Source: CAXMST01 sp038206985 (lineage in GTDB: Bacteria; Actinomycetota; Thermoleophilia; Solirubrobacterales; 70-9). Taken from it: a stretch of 64,000 nt of DNA. Made by a program: the position numbers and the translations under genes. The notes beneath the pieces were generated by a model that was not told the origin of the DNA, did not search any database, and saw only the letters and a program-made list of their open reading frames with translations. This document shows, in pieces, positions 50,527 to 59,470 of this stretch; position 1 is the stretch's first letter, and every line of letters starts with the position of its first letter. Where the stretch lies: assembly GCA_038206985.1 (NCBI GenBank), contig JBBRAH010000008.1, positions 17,851-81,850 of the forward strand, given 5' to 3'.

Positions 50527-51696
50527 CTATCGGGTGCAGGGACCGGTGCCGACTGGATCCTCGGCCTTGCTCAGATCCCGCTCGGTGATCGCGTTGGGGA
50601 CACCCAGGCCCTCAGGCTGCTTACTGCTGAGCGAGGAGGCGAAGACGGTGGTCAGAACCTTGCCGTCGGCGCCGATCACCGGGCCGCCGGAATTGCCACC
50701 GACCACCTCGGCTCGGAAGGAGGTCATCTCGCGCTCGATCGGGCCGCGCCCGTAGGAGTCCTCGCTGCTGACCGTGCCCGTGGTACCGAGCCGGGCGGGT
50801 ACGGCCGAAAATTCTCCCGCTCCGGGGAACCCCACCACGGCGCCCGAGAGACCCGGCTGCGGATCCTCGGCGAGGTCGAGCGGCGGGAGCCCGAGTCCGG
50901 GGACCCGGAGCACCGCGATGTCGTCCTTGGGTCGGTAGAGGATCGCCTGGGCCGGGAACTCCGCGCCGTCGCGGGTGCGGACCGTTGTCTCGCCCTCGCC
51001 GGCGACGACGTGCGCATTGGTGACCACGGTCTCCGGAGCACCGACAAACCCGGAGCCGCTGATGGTGAGCCCGCAGGCAGCGCCGAGGATGCGGACCACG
51101 GAGGCTGAAGAGGCCTGCACGTCGGGGTCCTTGAGGATCTTCGCCCGGGGCGCGGGAACGTCGGCGCTGGGGCCCTGTAGCTGTGGAGTCGGATCGATGC
51201 TGTTGAGCACGTTGAGCAGCGGGCCGGAGGGTGGCGCGATGTCGTTCAGCGCGCTGAGAATCACGGAGCGCTGGATATCGTCGCGGTAGTCGTTGAGGGC
51301 CGGGGCGTTGAGTGCCACGGCGCCGACCACCCAGGCGATGGCGAGCGCCAGCACGGCCAGCACGACGGCTCCACCGACGGCGTCAGCGCCGCCGGCTGCG
51401 CGGCCGCGCACGATGCGCTCGCTGAGCGCGATCCCGACGGTCTCGAGGGCCAGGGCCAGAACACCACCGATGAGAAGGCCGCCGAGCAGCGCCGTCGCCG
51501 GCGCATACGGCGACTCCGCACCGCCGTCCAGCAGCAGCGGACCGATGCGCGAGCCGGCGAATGCCCCAGCCGCGAACCCGACCAGGGTGAGGAAACCGAC
51601 TACGAAGCCGCCCCTGAAGCCGAACGGCATCAGCGCCAGAGCGAAGATCACGATTGCCCAGTCGATTGCTGTCATCAGGTGTGCTGCAGCGGCCAC
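50527..51696 (-). CDS. MarP-like membrane serine protease (CvpA + trypsin domain)
   Basis: Protein of 389 aa. The first 160 residues form a CvpA-like domain with four membrane helices. The rest is an extracytoplasmic trypsin-like protease with triad His in VVTNAHVVAG, Asp in KDDIAVLRV and Ser in GGNSGGPVIG. Cys in GAACGLTISG and near the C terminus (GPCTR) may form the activating disulfide known in mycobacterial MarP, which is needed for acid and oxidative stress survival. The start may be GTG 51696 or ATG 51675. Divergent from the penicillin-binding protein gene. Confidence 0.87.
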   Translation of the reverse strand: MAAAAHLMTAIDWAIVIFALALMPFGFRGGFVVGFLTLVGFAAGAFAGSRIGPLLLDGGAESPYAPATALLGGLLIGGVLALALETVGIALSERIVRGRAAGGADAVGGAVVLAVLALAIAWVVGAVALNAPALNDYRDDIQRSVILSALNDIAPPSGPLLNVLNSIDPTPQLQGPSADVPAPRAKILKDPDVQASSASVVRILGAACGLTISGSGFVGAPETVVTNAHVVAGEGETTVRTRDGAEFPAQAILYRPKDDIAVLRVPGLGLPPLDLAEDPQPGLSGAVVGFPGAGEFSAVPARLGTTGTVSSEDSYGRGPIEREMTSFRAEVVGGNSGGPVIGADGKVLTTVFASSLSSKQPEGLGVPNAITERDLSKAEDPVGTGPCTR

Positions 51697-51791
51697 GCGG
51701 GTTTAGAGACGGGAGCTCCCGGATAGCCTGTGGCTACACAGTTGTGGTTCCCGCTGCCGAGACTGCGACGGGGAGCACGCTAGCGGATGCC

Positions 51792-53525
51792 ATGAGCCGA
51801 ATCAGCCCCCAAGCGAGACGAAGACGGAAGCTCCTGACCAGGATCGCTCCGCTTGCCGTGATCGCGGCGATCGCGTTCGGGGTGGGCGTGTACTTCTCCG
51901 GTGGCTCCGACGACCGCGACTCAGTCGATCGCTTTGCCGCGGCCTGGGCGGCCGGCGACTACGCGGCGATGTACGCCGAGCTCAGCCCCGAGGCCCAGAC
52001 CGAGTTCGCGGACCAGGAGTTCGTCGAGGCCTACGAGGAGGCCATGGAGGTCTCCACCCTCACCGCGATCGAGGTCGGCGAGAGCCGCGGCCCGATCGAC
52101 CACAACGGCGAGCAGCAGGTCGCGGTGCCGATCGAGTACACGACCCGGTCGTTCGGGGTCGTCTCGGGCGAGCTCGGAGTTCCGGTCAGCGACGGCATGG
52201 TCGCCTGGAGTCCGCGGCTGGTGTTCCCGGGGCTCGAGGACGGTGAGGAGCTCGACCGCAAGACCACCGCCCCCAAACGGGCGCCGATCGTCGCTGCGGA
52301 TGGTTCGGCTCTGGCCGAGGGACCGGCGAGCGCGAGGACGACGGTTGGCGCCGGCGGCATCCTCACCGGCGAGATCGGCGAACCGCCCACCGAGCGGGCG
52401 CGTGAGATGAAGCGGCAGGGCTTCGCCGACGGGACGCCTGCCGGGACCAACGGCCTCGAGCTCGCCTTCGATGGAAAGCTCGCCGGGACCCCGGGTGGCA
52501 AGCTACTCGCCAAGGGCGGCAGCGAGACCCGGGTCCTGGCCCAGGCAAAGCCGATCCCGGGCAAGCCGCTGAAGACCACGATCGACCCGGACCTGCAGCA
52601 AGCCGCCGCGACCGCGCTCGGCGATCTTTTCGGCGGTGTCGCCGTTCTCGACGCCGACAACGGCGACGTCAAGGCCCTGGCGGGCATCGCCTTCTCGGCC
52701 CCACAGCCGCCTGGCTCGGTCATGAAGATCATCACCGTCGGCGCCGGGCTGACCGAGGGAATCACCTCCCTCGACACCGACTACCCGGTCGTCACTTCAG
52801 AGATCGTGGATGGCCGGGAGATCGAGAACGCCCACGGCGAGACCTGCGGCGGCGATCTGACCACAAGCTTTGCCAAGTCCTGCAACACCGTGTTCGCTCC
52901 GATGGGGGCCGAGCTCGGCCCCGAGCGGCTGATCAAGGAGGCCGAGACCTACGGCTTCAACTCCCCACCCACCCTGTACAACGACGAAGCCCTGGCGGCG
53001 ACCCAGCCCGCCTCCTCCACGATCCCCGATCCGCTCGCGAGCGATCTCGATACAGGAGTCAGCGCGATCGGCCAGGGCCAGGTCCTGGCCACGCCACTGC
53101 AGATAGCATCCGTCGCGCAGACGATCGCCAATGACGGCACGCGATCCCCGACCTCGATCGTCAAGAACCCCGATCTGCAGTCGAGCTTCGAGGGCGCCGA
53201 GGTACTCTCTCCTGAGATTGCGGACGACATCAAGGGGATGATGGTCGAGGTCGTCAACTCCGGTACCGGGCAGGCCGCCAAGCTGCCGAACACCACCGTC
53301 GCCGGCAAGACGGGCACGGCGGAGCTCGGACCCTCGGTCGACCAGGTGGTGGATCCCACCGACCCCGACGCCGAGGTCGAGCTGGACGTGGACGCGTGGT
53401 TCGCGGCCTTCGCTCCCGCCAAGAACCCCAAGCTCGCGGTCGCTGTGATGATCGTCAACGCCGACGGCGATGGCGGCGTTGTCGCAGCCCCGATCGCCGC
53501 CCGGGTCCTGGCCGCCGGGCTTTAG
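51792..53525 (+). CDS. Penicillin-binding transpeptidase with MecA-like N-terminal domain
   Basis: Class B-type peptidoglycan transpeptidase of 577 aa. A membrane anchor (about 17-36) is followed by an NTF2-like MecA-N domain (SVDRFAAAWAAGDYAAMYAELSPEA), a dimerisation domain and a transpeptidase domain with SVMK (SxxK), SCN (SxN) and KTGTAE (KTG). All catalytic motifs are intact. ATG 51792 is the likely start; frames extend upstream to 51654. The divergent MarP-like protease suggests shared envelope stress function, which is inference. Confidence 0.88.
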   Translation: MSRISPQARRRRKLLTRIAPLAVIAAIAFGVGVYFSGGSDDRDSVDRFAAAWAAGDYAAMYAELSPEAQTEFADQEFVEAYEEAMEVSTLTAIEVGESRGPIDHNGEQQVAVPIEYTTRSFGVVSGELGVPVSDGMVAWSPRLVFPGLEDGEELDRKTTAPKRAPIVAADGSALAEGPASARTTVGAGGILTGEIGEPPTERAREMKRQGFADGTPAGTNGLELAFDGKLAGTPGGKLLAKGGSETRVLAQAKPIPGKPLKTTIDPDLQQAAATALGDLFGGVAVLDADNGDVKALAGIAFSAPQPPGSVMKIITVGAGLTEGITSLDTDYPVVTSEIVDGREIENAHGETCGGDLTTSFAKSCNTVFAPMGAELGPERLIKEAETYGFNSPPTLYNDEALAATQPASSTIPDPLASDLDTGVSAIGQGQVLATPLQIASVAQTIANDGTRSPTSIVKNPDLQSSFEGAEVLSPEIADDIKGMMVEVVNSGTGQAAKLPNTTVAGKTGTAELGPSVDQVVDPTDPDAEVELDVDAWFAAFAPAKNPKLAVAVMIVNADGDGGVVAAPIAARVLAAGL

Positions 53526-53558
53526 GGCCGGCGGGCGGGCCAACCGGGCGACGAGATT

Positions 53559-53588
53559 GACTTGTGCCGCTCAGAGCGGCACAAAGTC
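53559..53588. terminator. Bidirectional hairpin terminator
   Basis: TTGTGCCGCT (53562-53571), CAG loop, AGCGGCACAA (53575-53584): perfect 10-bp stem, extended by GACT/AGTC on the outside with a bulge. It lies between the convergent transpeptidase gene and the 102-aa gene and can end both transcripts. Confidence 0.7.
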
Positions 53589-53618
53589 GACTTCGAGTCT
53601 TAGCCGCGCCCGGCGCCG

Positions 53619-53927
53619 CTACTCGGTCGGAAAGGCGACGACCACCGCGACCAGGGCCGCGATGGCGCCGATCGCGGAGACCAGGCCGCCGAACGTCTCG
53701 GTAAGGAGGCTCAGCGCCTCACCGGCGCCGGCAACCGCTGTGCCGGCGGCAAGGAGCGCCCACCAGCGGGTCTCGGCCTCCCGGGCGGCGGGTGCTGCCA
53801 GGACGGTGCCGAGGGCCATCGCGCCGAGCCCCGCCAGGGCGGCGAGATCACCGCCGAAGCCGATCATCAGCGCGACCGCACCGGATGCGGCGATCAGCAG
53901 GGCCAGCTGCAGGACTCGGGCCGGCAT
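53619..53927 (-). CDS. Small membrane protein, 102 aa
   Basis: Four hydrophobic helices, Ala/Gly-rich, no charged motifs. ATG 53927 has an AGGACGAG ribosome site; the longer frame upstream is unlikely. It follows the DUF4352-like lipoprotein gene by 49 nt on the same strand. Function unknown. Confidence 0.65.
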   Translation of the reverse strand: MPARVLQLALLIAASGAVALMIGFGGDLAALAGLGAMALGTVLAAPAAREAETRWWALLAAGTAVAGAGEALSLLTETFGGLVSAIGAIAALVAVVVAFPTE

Positions 53928-53976
53928 CAGCTCGTCCTGGTGGTTGAAAGCGGGGCGCCGGGCGCCGGGCCGGGCA

Positions 53977-54531
53977 CTAGATGTCGAGCTCGATCCTGCC
54001 GGTCCCGCCATCGGGACCGGGGATCTCGAGTTCGAGCGGCCGGTTGTCGGTGTCCGCCTGCTCAACGAGGAAGAGCAGCATCAGGCCCTTGATCGGGCCG
54101 CTGGCCGCGGGGGTGTTGGGAGCCGGGATCTCACCGTCGGGAGCGACGGTCGCGGCCCCAACCTGCAGCGCGAAGGGGTTGTCGACCTCGAGCGGCTCGT
54201 AGATGACCTCGCGGGAGTTGTGGATCTCGAAGTCCGAGGGCACGCGCTGCTCCATGTCGGTGTCGTTGATGATCCTCATGAACACCGCGAGATACTGCTT
54301 GCCGGGAGGGGCCGGCTCCAGTCCCTCGAGGTACGCCGCGTCGTCGGCACTGCTCGGGTTGAGCGCCCGGGTGATCTGGACGTTGTAGGAGAGCGGGCCG
54401 ACTTCGAGGGCCTCGCCCTCCACGGCCTCCAGGCTGCTGCTCTCCTCACCACAGCCGGCGATCACACCGATCGCGGCGAAGGCGAGGCAGAGGAGCAGAA
54501 TCGATGAAAGTTTGCGGCGCATGAGAGACAT
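53977..54531 (-). CDS. DUF4352-like lipoprotein
   Basis: Exported lipoprotein of 184 aa. The lipobox is GVIAGC; the mature part looks like an immunoglobulin-like DUF4352/telomeric-repeat-factor-type domain: YNVQITRALNPSS, KQYLAVFMRIINDTDMEQRVPSDFEIHNSREVIYEP, and LLFLVEQADTDNRPLELEI. These domains occur in many Gram-positive lipoproteins of unknown role. Confidence 0.75.
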   Translation of the reverse strand: MSLMRRKLSSILLLCLAFAAIGVIAGCGEESSSLEAVEGEALEVGPLSYNVQITRALNPSSADDAAYLEGLEPAPPGKQYLAVFMRIINDTDMEQRVPSDFEIHNSREVIYEPLEVDNPFALQVGAATVAPDGEIPAPNTPAASGPIKGLMLLFLVEQADTDNRPLELEIPGPDGGTGRIELDI

Positions 54532-54584
54532 AAGGGGGCGGAAGTCTATACGGGAGGCGGGCGAACGCTGCGGCTCGAGGTCGG

Positions 54585-55082
54585 CTAGATGCGGCTCGCG
54601 CCGGCGACCTGCAGCGGCACGATCGGCTCATCGCCTTCGATTGTGTCGCGGAGCCGCTTGAGTGCCTGCTTCCACTGTTTGCGGTACCAACGGCCGGCAC
54701 CGAGTCTGCCGCGGGCCGCATCGACATGGTTCTCCGCCTCGGTCCAGAAGGTGACCGTCACCTTCGTCATCTGACCGGGCGCCTCGACCAGCTCCCAGGC
54801 CGTTCCCAGGGGCATGCGATCGGCGCGCCCGCCCTGGCCGCGCTCGACGAGTCGATGCGGCGCATCGATCTCGGTGATCACAGTCTCCATCCAGATCGGG
54901 AAGCGCGAGGCCTCGGCGCGGAACCGGGCGCTTGCACCGATCCCGGTCGATTCCAGTCGCTGAAGGTGAAAGCCCTTGGCGAAGTGATCGCAGAACGCCG
55001 GGCGATTGGCCAGGTCGGCGATCACCTCGAAGACCCGCTCGCGCGGCGCGTCGATCGAGATGCTTGCGGAGACGGGTCTCAT
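54585..55082 (-). CDS. SRPBCC family protein (polyketide cyclase/START-like)
   Basis: Hydrophobic-pocket protein of 165 aa: SASISIDAPRERVFEVIADLANRPAFCDHF, ASARFRAEASRFPIWMETVITEIDAPHRLVE, then TVTFWTEAENHVDAARG and a C-terminal helix (WYRKQWKQALKRLRDTI). Ligand unknown. ATG 55082 lies 10 nt from TAGAAT (55098-55093 region). Confidence 0.83.
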   Translation of the reverse strand: MRPVSASISIDAPRERVFEVIADLANRPAFCDHFAKGFHLQRLESTGIGASARFRAEASRFPIWMETVITEIDAPHRLVERGQGGRADRMPLGTAWELVEAPGQMTKVTVTFWTEAENHVDAARGRLGAGRWYRKQWKQALKRLRDTIEGDEPIVPLQVAGASRI

Positions 55083-55178
55083 CGGCGCCGCGATTCTATC
55101 CGCCCGGCCGGGGCCGAAGTGTGGGCGCCGCCCGGCCCGCTCGGAAGGAGGGCGGCGAACGACGGCGAACGTGCGGAC

Positions 55179-55502
55179 ATGGAAGCAGCAACAGCATCAT
55201 CCGGATCCTCCCTCCTGACCCGCGACGGCGCCGTACCCGCCGCGGCCGCGATCCCTGCCCGGGGCGTGCCCCCGGTGGCCGGTCATCTGAGTGAGGCGAT
55301 CGACGGGGTTGCCTGCTGCGCCTCGTGCGCGCGCTTTCCCCTGCTCGGCGAGCAGGTGGTGCGCCACCACGGTCGCAAGGGCGACGGCTGGGTCTGCGAG
55401 TCATGCGAGAGCGCCGGCCGCGGCAAGGGCTTCGGCGCAGCGGTCGGCCGTGCGCGCATCCGCTCGCTCGGCGGCGCCATGAACGTGCGCCGCATCGCCT
55501 GA
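55179..55502 (+). CDS. Small CxxC zinc-ribbon-like protein
   Basis: Protein of 107 aa. An Ala-rich leader (about 1-40) is followed by a possible zinc site made of CCASC and WVCESCES (two CxxC pairs about 24 residues apart) with RHHGRKGDG between, and a basic tail (GRARIRSLGGAMNVRRIA). The start is not certain. No family recognised. Confidence 0.6.
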   Translation: MEAATASSGSSLLTRDGAVPAAAAIPARGVPPVAGHLSEAIDGVACCASCARFPLLGEQVVRHHGRKGDGWVCESCESAGRGKGFGAAVGRARIRSLGGAMNVRRIA

Positions 55503-55598
55503 GCCACCCGCCTCGACCCCCGCGCTGCGTCCGCGCGCCCGACGGAGGCTGGGCCGGCCCTATCCCGGCTGCGCTGTCTGCGTCTATAGTCGCGCGGC

Positions 55599-56426
55599 AT
55601 GTCGGTGACGATCTCCATCCTGTCCCAGAAGGGCGGCACAGGCAAGACGACCACGGTGCGCAGCCTGGCGGACATCCTCGGTCGCACCGGCCTCAGCGTG
55701 CTCGCGGTCGATGCCGACCCGCAGGGCAACCTCTCCGACTACTTCGACGTCGATCCCGAGGCCCAGCCGACGCTCGGCGAGGTGCTGGCCGGGCAGGCAC
55801 GGGCCGCTGACGCGATCCACAACGACGTGATCCCCGCCAACCTCGGGCTCGCCGAGGCCGAGCTGGTGCTCGCCGGGAAGATGGGCCGCGAAGTGACCCT
55901 GCGCAACGCCCTGCGCGACGTCAAGCGGCGCTACGACGTGGTCCTGATCGACTGCCCCCCGACCCTCGGATTGCTCACCGTCAACGCGCTGGTCGCCTCC
56001 ACGCACGCGATCCTCTCCACCCAGGCCCAGCACTTCTCGCTGCAGGGCGTGGAGCAGGCCGTCGAGATATTCAGCCTCGCCCGCGACACGCTCAACCCCG
56101 AGCTCGAACTGCTCGGAGTGGTGCTCAACATCGCCAACATGCGCACCAGGCACGCCAAGCAGACGCTGGAGGCACTCGAGGAGCGCTTCCCCGGCAAGGT
56201 CTTCAGCTCGGTGATCCGCCAGTCGATCGCCTACGCGGAATCGGCGGAGCGCGCCGTCCCGATCCTCGACTACCGGCCCGAGCGCGGCGCCGACTACCTG
56301 GCGCTGACCGCCGAGGTGCTCAAGCGGCTCGGCATGCCGCAGCGGCTCGCCAAGCTGGAGCAGGTCCGCCGCGAGGCCCTGCCTCCCCGCGTGCTCGAGC
56401 AGACCGAGCCGGTCGGCATCTCCTAG
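55599..56426 (+). CDS. ParA/Soj-family ATPase
   Basis: Walker-type partitioning ATPase of 275 aa. Deviant Walker A KGGTGKTTT, the DADPQGNLSDYF motif and VVLIDCPPTLGLLTVNAL are intact; IPANLGLAEAEL and GVVLNIANMRTRHAKQTLEAL are standard. No ParB or parS-like site lies nearby, so it may be an orphan ParA positioning another cargo or a chromosomal Soj encoded apart from ParB. ATG 55599 follows TATAGT (55585-55590) by 8 nt. Confidence 0.92.
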   Translation: MSVTISILSQKGGTGKTTTVRSLADILGRTGLSVLAVDADPQGNLSDYFDVDPEAQPTLGEVLAGQARAADAIHNDVIPANLGLAEAELVLAGKMGREVTLRNALRDVKRRYDVVLIDCPPTLGLLTVNALVASTHAILSTQAQHFSLQGVEQAVEIFSLARDTLNPELELLGVVLNIANMRTRHAKQTLEALEERFPGKVFSSVIRQSIAYAESAERAVPILDYRPERGADYLALTAEVLKRLGMPQRLAKLEQVRREALPPRVLEQTEPVGIS

Positions 56427-56477
56427 CCGCCCGCCCGTCTGCTCGAGCGGCTCGCCTGGGACCGGAGCCACACACGT

Positions 56478-57419
56478 CTACATCTCGGGGACTTCGGCTC
56501 CCAGGGGGCTGAACGGCGCGCGCCGCACGTCGGCCCAGTCGCCGGCGAGCTCCTGCAGCTCACCGACGAGCTGACCGCTCGACTGCCAGTAGGCCCAGAC
56601 CAGCACCGCGGGCCCGGCGCCCGAGATCGTCGCGCCCAGGGCGCCGAGATCGCGCGCCGCGACCACGATCTCCATGGAGCGCTCGTACAACGGGCGCCGG
56701 TAGGGCTGGTGCAGGCGATCGCTGAGTCCACGCTCGATCAGGGTGAGGTCGGAACGCTCGATACCAAGCAGCAGATGGGCCGTGGCCGCGGCGTTGTGCG
56801 AGGCGTCGGCCATCGGCACCTCGGCCGGCAGCGCCGCGCGAGCGGCCTCGGTGGAGACCTCCTCGTGCGGGATCACGATCACGCCCTCGACCCCCTCGGG
56901 CGGCGAAAGACGGGCCGGGACGGCCATCAGCGGCGCCGGGGCGCGGCCCATGCCCAGCTCGATCGGATCGGGGGGCGTCTCGCGGACCGGCGCGCCCTCG
57001 GGCGCGCAGGCGGTGATCCCTCCGTACAGGGCGGCGGCGACGTTGTCGGGGTGGCCCTCGATCTCGCAGGCGTGGGCAAAGATCTGCTCGCGCGAGTTGC
57101 CCAGCTCGAAGAGATGGTCGGCGGCCAGCAGCCCGGCGAGGATCGCGGCGGCGCTCGAGCCGAGCCCGCGGGCCAGCGGGATCTCGTTGCGAACCTCGAA
57201 GCGGATCCCGTCCGCGGGATGCAGGTGCTCGAAGGAGCGCACGATCAGGTTGCTGCGGTCCGCGGGGATGTCCTCTCCCCCGGGATCGATAGAGAACTCG
57301 CCGGCCTCCGTCACGTCCAGCTCGAGGAACAGCGACAAGGCGGCGCCAAGCACGTCATAGCCGGGCCCGAGGTTGCCCGAGGAGGCTGGTACGCGGACCA
57401 GTCGGTGTCGTGTCGTCAT
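56478..57419 (-). CDS. thrB: Homoserine kinase
   Basis: GHMP kinase of 313 aa converting homoserine to O-phosphohomoserine in threonine synthesis. The order of motifs fits ThrB: VRVPASSGNLGPGYDVLGAAL, IPLARGLGSSAAAILAGLLAA (ATP loop), EGHPDNVAAALYGGI, and LGATISGAGPAVLVW (motif 3). The start has an AAGGAG site that lies in the end of the upstream gene. thrC and hom are not in the window; its partners here are two thioredoxin-fold genes. Confidence 0.92.
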   Translation of the reverse strand: MTTRHRLVRVPASSGNLGPGYDVLGAALSLFLELDVTEAGEFSIDPGGEDIPADRSNLIVRSFEHLHPADGIRFEVRNEIPLARGLGSSAAAILAGLLAADHLFELGNSREQIFAHACEIEGHPDNVAAALYGGITACAPEGAPVRETPPDPIELGMGRAPAPLMAVPARLSPPEGVEGVIVIPHEEVSTEAARAALPAEVPMADASHNAAATAHLLLGIERSDLTLIERGLSDRLHQPYRRPLYERSMEIVVAARDLGALGATISGAGPAVLVWAYWQSSGQLVGELQELAGDWADVRRAPFSPLGAEVPEM

Positions 57420-57423
57420 CCGC

Positions 57424-57960
57424 TCACTCCTTCCACTTGATGCTGCAGCCGACCGGCTCGGTCAGCGGGGTGTCCGGCTCGCTGCCGGCAAGCACGGCCG
57501 AGAGAGCCTCGCGCAGCCAGGCAGCGTCCTGCGCGGGGTCCTGATGGTCGCCGTCGGGCGCGCCTCTGTAGGCGAGCTTCAGGTCGGCGTCTAGGATGAA
57601 GATGTCGGGGGTAGTCCGGGCTCCATAAGCCCGGGCGACGGCCTGATCGGCGTCGTGCAGGTAGGGGAAGGGCCACTCCTCAGCCGCCCACCGCTCCGCC
57701 ATCGCCTCCGGCGAGTCGCGCGGGTAGCGCTCCGCGTTGTTGGAGTTGATCGCGACGAAGCGCACGGAGTCGTGGTCAGCGGCGGCGGCGGCGATGCGGT
57801 CGTGCCAGGCGAGGGCGTAGGGACAGTGGTTGCAGGTCCAGTGGACCACGGTCGCCGGAGCTTCCCCCGGCTCGCCGAGCGAGTGGATCCGACCCTCGGT
57901 GTCGGGCAACGAGAAGCCGGGCGCGACCGCGCCGATAGCGAGCTGCTCGTCAGGTCCCAT
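57424..57960 (-). CDS. Thioredoxin/AhpC-TSA family protein
   Basis: Peroxiredoxin-like protein of 178 aa: IGAVAPGFSLPDTEGRIHSL, TVVHWTCNHCPYALAWHDRI (CxxC), FVAINSNNAERYPRDSPEAM, and PDIFILDADLKLAYRGAPD. The CNHC motif is a redox site of the DUF/AhpC-TSA-like group found beside many actinobacterial thiol enzymes. Start ATG 57960 overlaps the upstream gene by 11 nt, and its stop overlaps the thrB ribosome site, so the three genes form an operon. Confidence 0.87.
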   Translation of the reverse strand: MGPDEQLAIGAVAPGFSLPDTEGRIHSLGEPGEAPATVVHWTCNHCPYALAWHDRIAAAAADHDSVRFVAINSNNAERYPRDSPEAMAERWAAEEWPFPYLHDADQAVARAYGARTTPDIFILDADLKLAYRGAPDGDHQDPAQDAAWLREALSAVLAGSEPDTPLTEPVGCSIKWKE

Positions 57961-58330
57961 CGTCTGCCTCCTCGTGCTCGTCTGCGGGCGCTGAGGGCCC
58001 GACGGCGGCAATCAGGGCCTCCCGCACGTCGTCGGAGTCCGGAAGGGCTGAGATCCGACCGTCGCGCAGCTTGTAGACGCGGCAGGTTAGACCCGTGGGC
58101 TGATCGCCGGGCTCCTGCACGTCGGTGCCGTCGATCCGGATCGTGGGCGAGCCGACGAAATCGTTGCGCGCGGCGCTCGTTTCGGTCTCGATCAGGTGCA
58201 GCTGCACCGCGGCAGGGTCGAGTCCGAGCTCCCCCATCAGCTCGCGCAACTCGCTGAGCGCCTGGTCCCAGGATGGGCAACCGTTCCACCAGAGGAACTC
58301 GACCCTGGGCGCGAGCGGGGGATCACCCAC
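57950..58330 (-). CDS. Small thioredoxin-fold protein
   Basis: Protein of 126 aa: VEFLWWNGCPSWDQALSELRELMGELG, VQLHLIETETSAARNDFVGSPTIRIDGTDVQEPG and LTCRVYKLRDG. It has a single cysteine at the usual active-site start (CPSW) and one in LTCRVYK. Related to DF-family thioredoxin-like proteins; activity unknown. It begins the operon with the AhpC/TSA-like protein and thrB. Confidence 0.78.
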   Translation of the reverse strand: MGDPPLAPRVEFLWWNGCPSWDQALSELRELMGELGLDPAAVQLHLIETETSAARNDFVGSPTIRIDGTDVQEPGDQPTGLTCRVYKLRDGRISALPDSDDVREALIAAVGPSAPADEHEEADDGT

Positions 58331-58335
58331 TGTGG

Positions 58336-59352
58336 CTACCAGTCGGTCGAGCTGAGCCGCTCGCCATCGCCGGCGATGCCCCTGGCGAGAATCCCGCGCT
58401 CGGGCACAACACCCCCGGGGAGCAGCACCGACTCGCGCACGTGTGCACCGGCGCCGACGCTCGCGCCCGGTCCGAGGACGATCGGACCTGTGAGCCGCGC
58501 CCCCGAGCCGACCTGAGCCCCTGCGCCGACGAGGATCGGCCCCTCGATCTCCAGATCGCCGGGCAACCCTGCGTCCGCGGGGTCGGCGTCCTCGTCGAGG
58601 AGCACGCCGCCCAGCGAGCCCAGCTGCACGGCGCCGGTGAGCACGTCCAGATTGCCGGCGAGGTACTCCGGCAAGGTGCCGATGTCGTTCCAGTAGCCCT
58701 CTATCTCGTGCACGTGGAAGGGCACCTCATGCTCGAGCAGCGCCGGGAACACATCCTTGGCGAAGTCGACCGGATCCTCCATCTGGCTCTTGGGGAAGTA
58801 GTCGAAGATCTCCGGGCTGAAGACATAGACCATGCAGTTGCAGAGATCGGAGAGCGCCTCGGCCGGATCGGGCTTCTCCTGAAAGCCCTGGACGCGATCG
58901 TCGGCGTCGGTCACGATCACTCCGTACTGGGAGACATCCTTGACCTTCTTGACCGCCAGCGTGGCAACGCCGCCGTTGGCCTCGTGGGCGGTGAGCAGAG
59001 CGCCGAGGTCCACGTCTGTGAGCGCATCGCCGGCGAGCACGAAGAAGGGCGCGTCATCAGCGGTCAGGAAATCGGCGACGTTGCGCACGCCGCCGGCGGT
59101 GCCCAGCAACTCGTCCTCGTGCTCGTAAGTCAGCTCGACCCCATAGTCGGAGCCGTCGCCGAGCAGGCCGGTGACGGTCTCGGGGAACCAGTGCAGGTTG
59201 GCGACCACCTCGTTGGCGCCATGGCTCGCAAGCAGCTGCAGCAGGTGCGCGACGATCGGCCGGTTGGCGACCGGGACGACGGGCTTCGGGATCTCCCATG
59301 TGATCGGGCGCAGGCGCGTGCCCAGGCCCGCGGCCATGACCATCGCTCTCAT
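58336..59352 (-). CDS. NDP-sugar pyrophosphorylase / mannose-1-phosphate guanylyltransferase-like
   Basis: Nucleotidyltransferase of 338 aa. N-terminal Rossmann-like signature MVMAAGLGTRLRPITWEIPKP with GxGTRLRPxT, then FVLAGDALTDVDL, GFQEKPDP and the C-terminal left-handed beta-helix (GPILVGAGAQVGSGARLTGPIVLGPGA). It makes an NDP-sugar, probably GDP-mannose or a glucose derivative. Upstream of the thiol operon by only 5 nt, but on the same strand with a different role. Confidence 0.86.
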   Translation of the reverse strand: MRAMVMAAGLGTRLRPITWEIPKPVVPVANRPIVAHLLQLLASHGANEVVANLHWFPETVTGLLGDGSDYGVELTYEHEDELLGTAGGVRNVADFLTADDAPFFVLAGDALTDVDLGALLTAHEANGGVATLAVKKVKDVSQYGVIVTDADDRVQGFQEKPDPAEALSDLCNCMVYVFSPEIFDYFPKSQMEDPVDFAKDVFPALLEHEVPFHVHEIEGYWNDIGTLPEYLAGNLDVLTGAVQLGSLGGVLLDEDADPADAGLPGDLEIEGPILVGAGAQVGSGARLTGPIVLGPGASVGAGAHVRESVLLPGGVVPERGILARGIAGDGERLSSTDW

Positions 59353-59470
59353 CTGCAGACAACCCCTTGCGGGGCGTCAGGCTGGCTGGAGACGCTCACG
59401 GCGGGATGTATACCCGACCGAGGTGGATCGAACCGGAGTGGCGGCCGGCGGCTGGGTACGCTGAGAGCGG

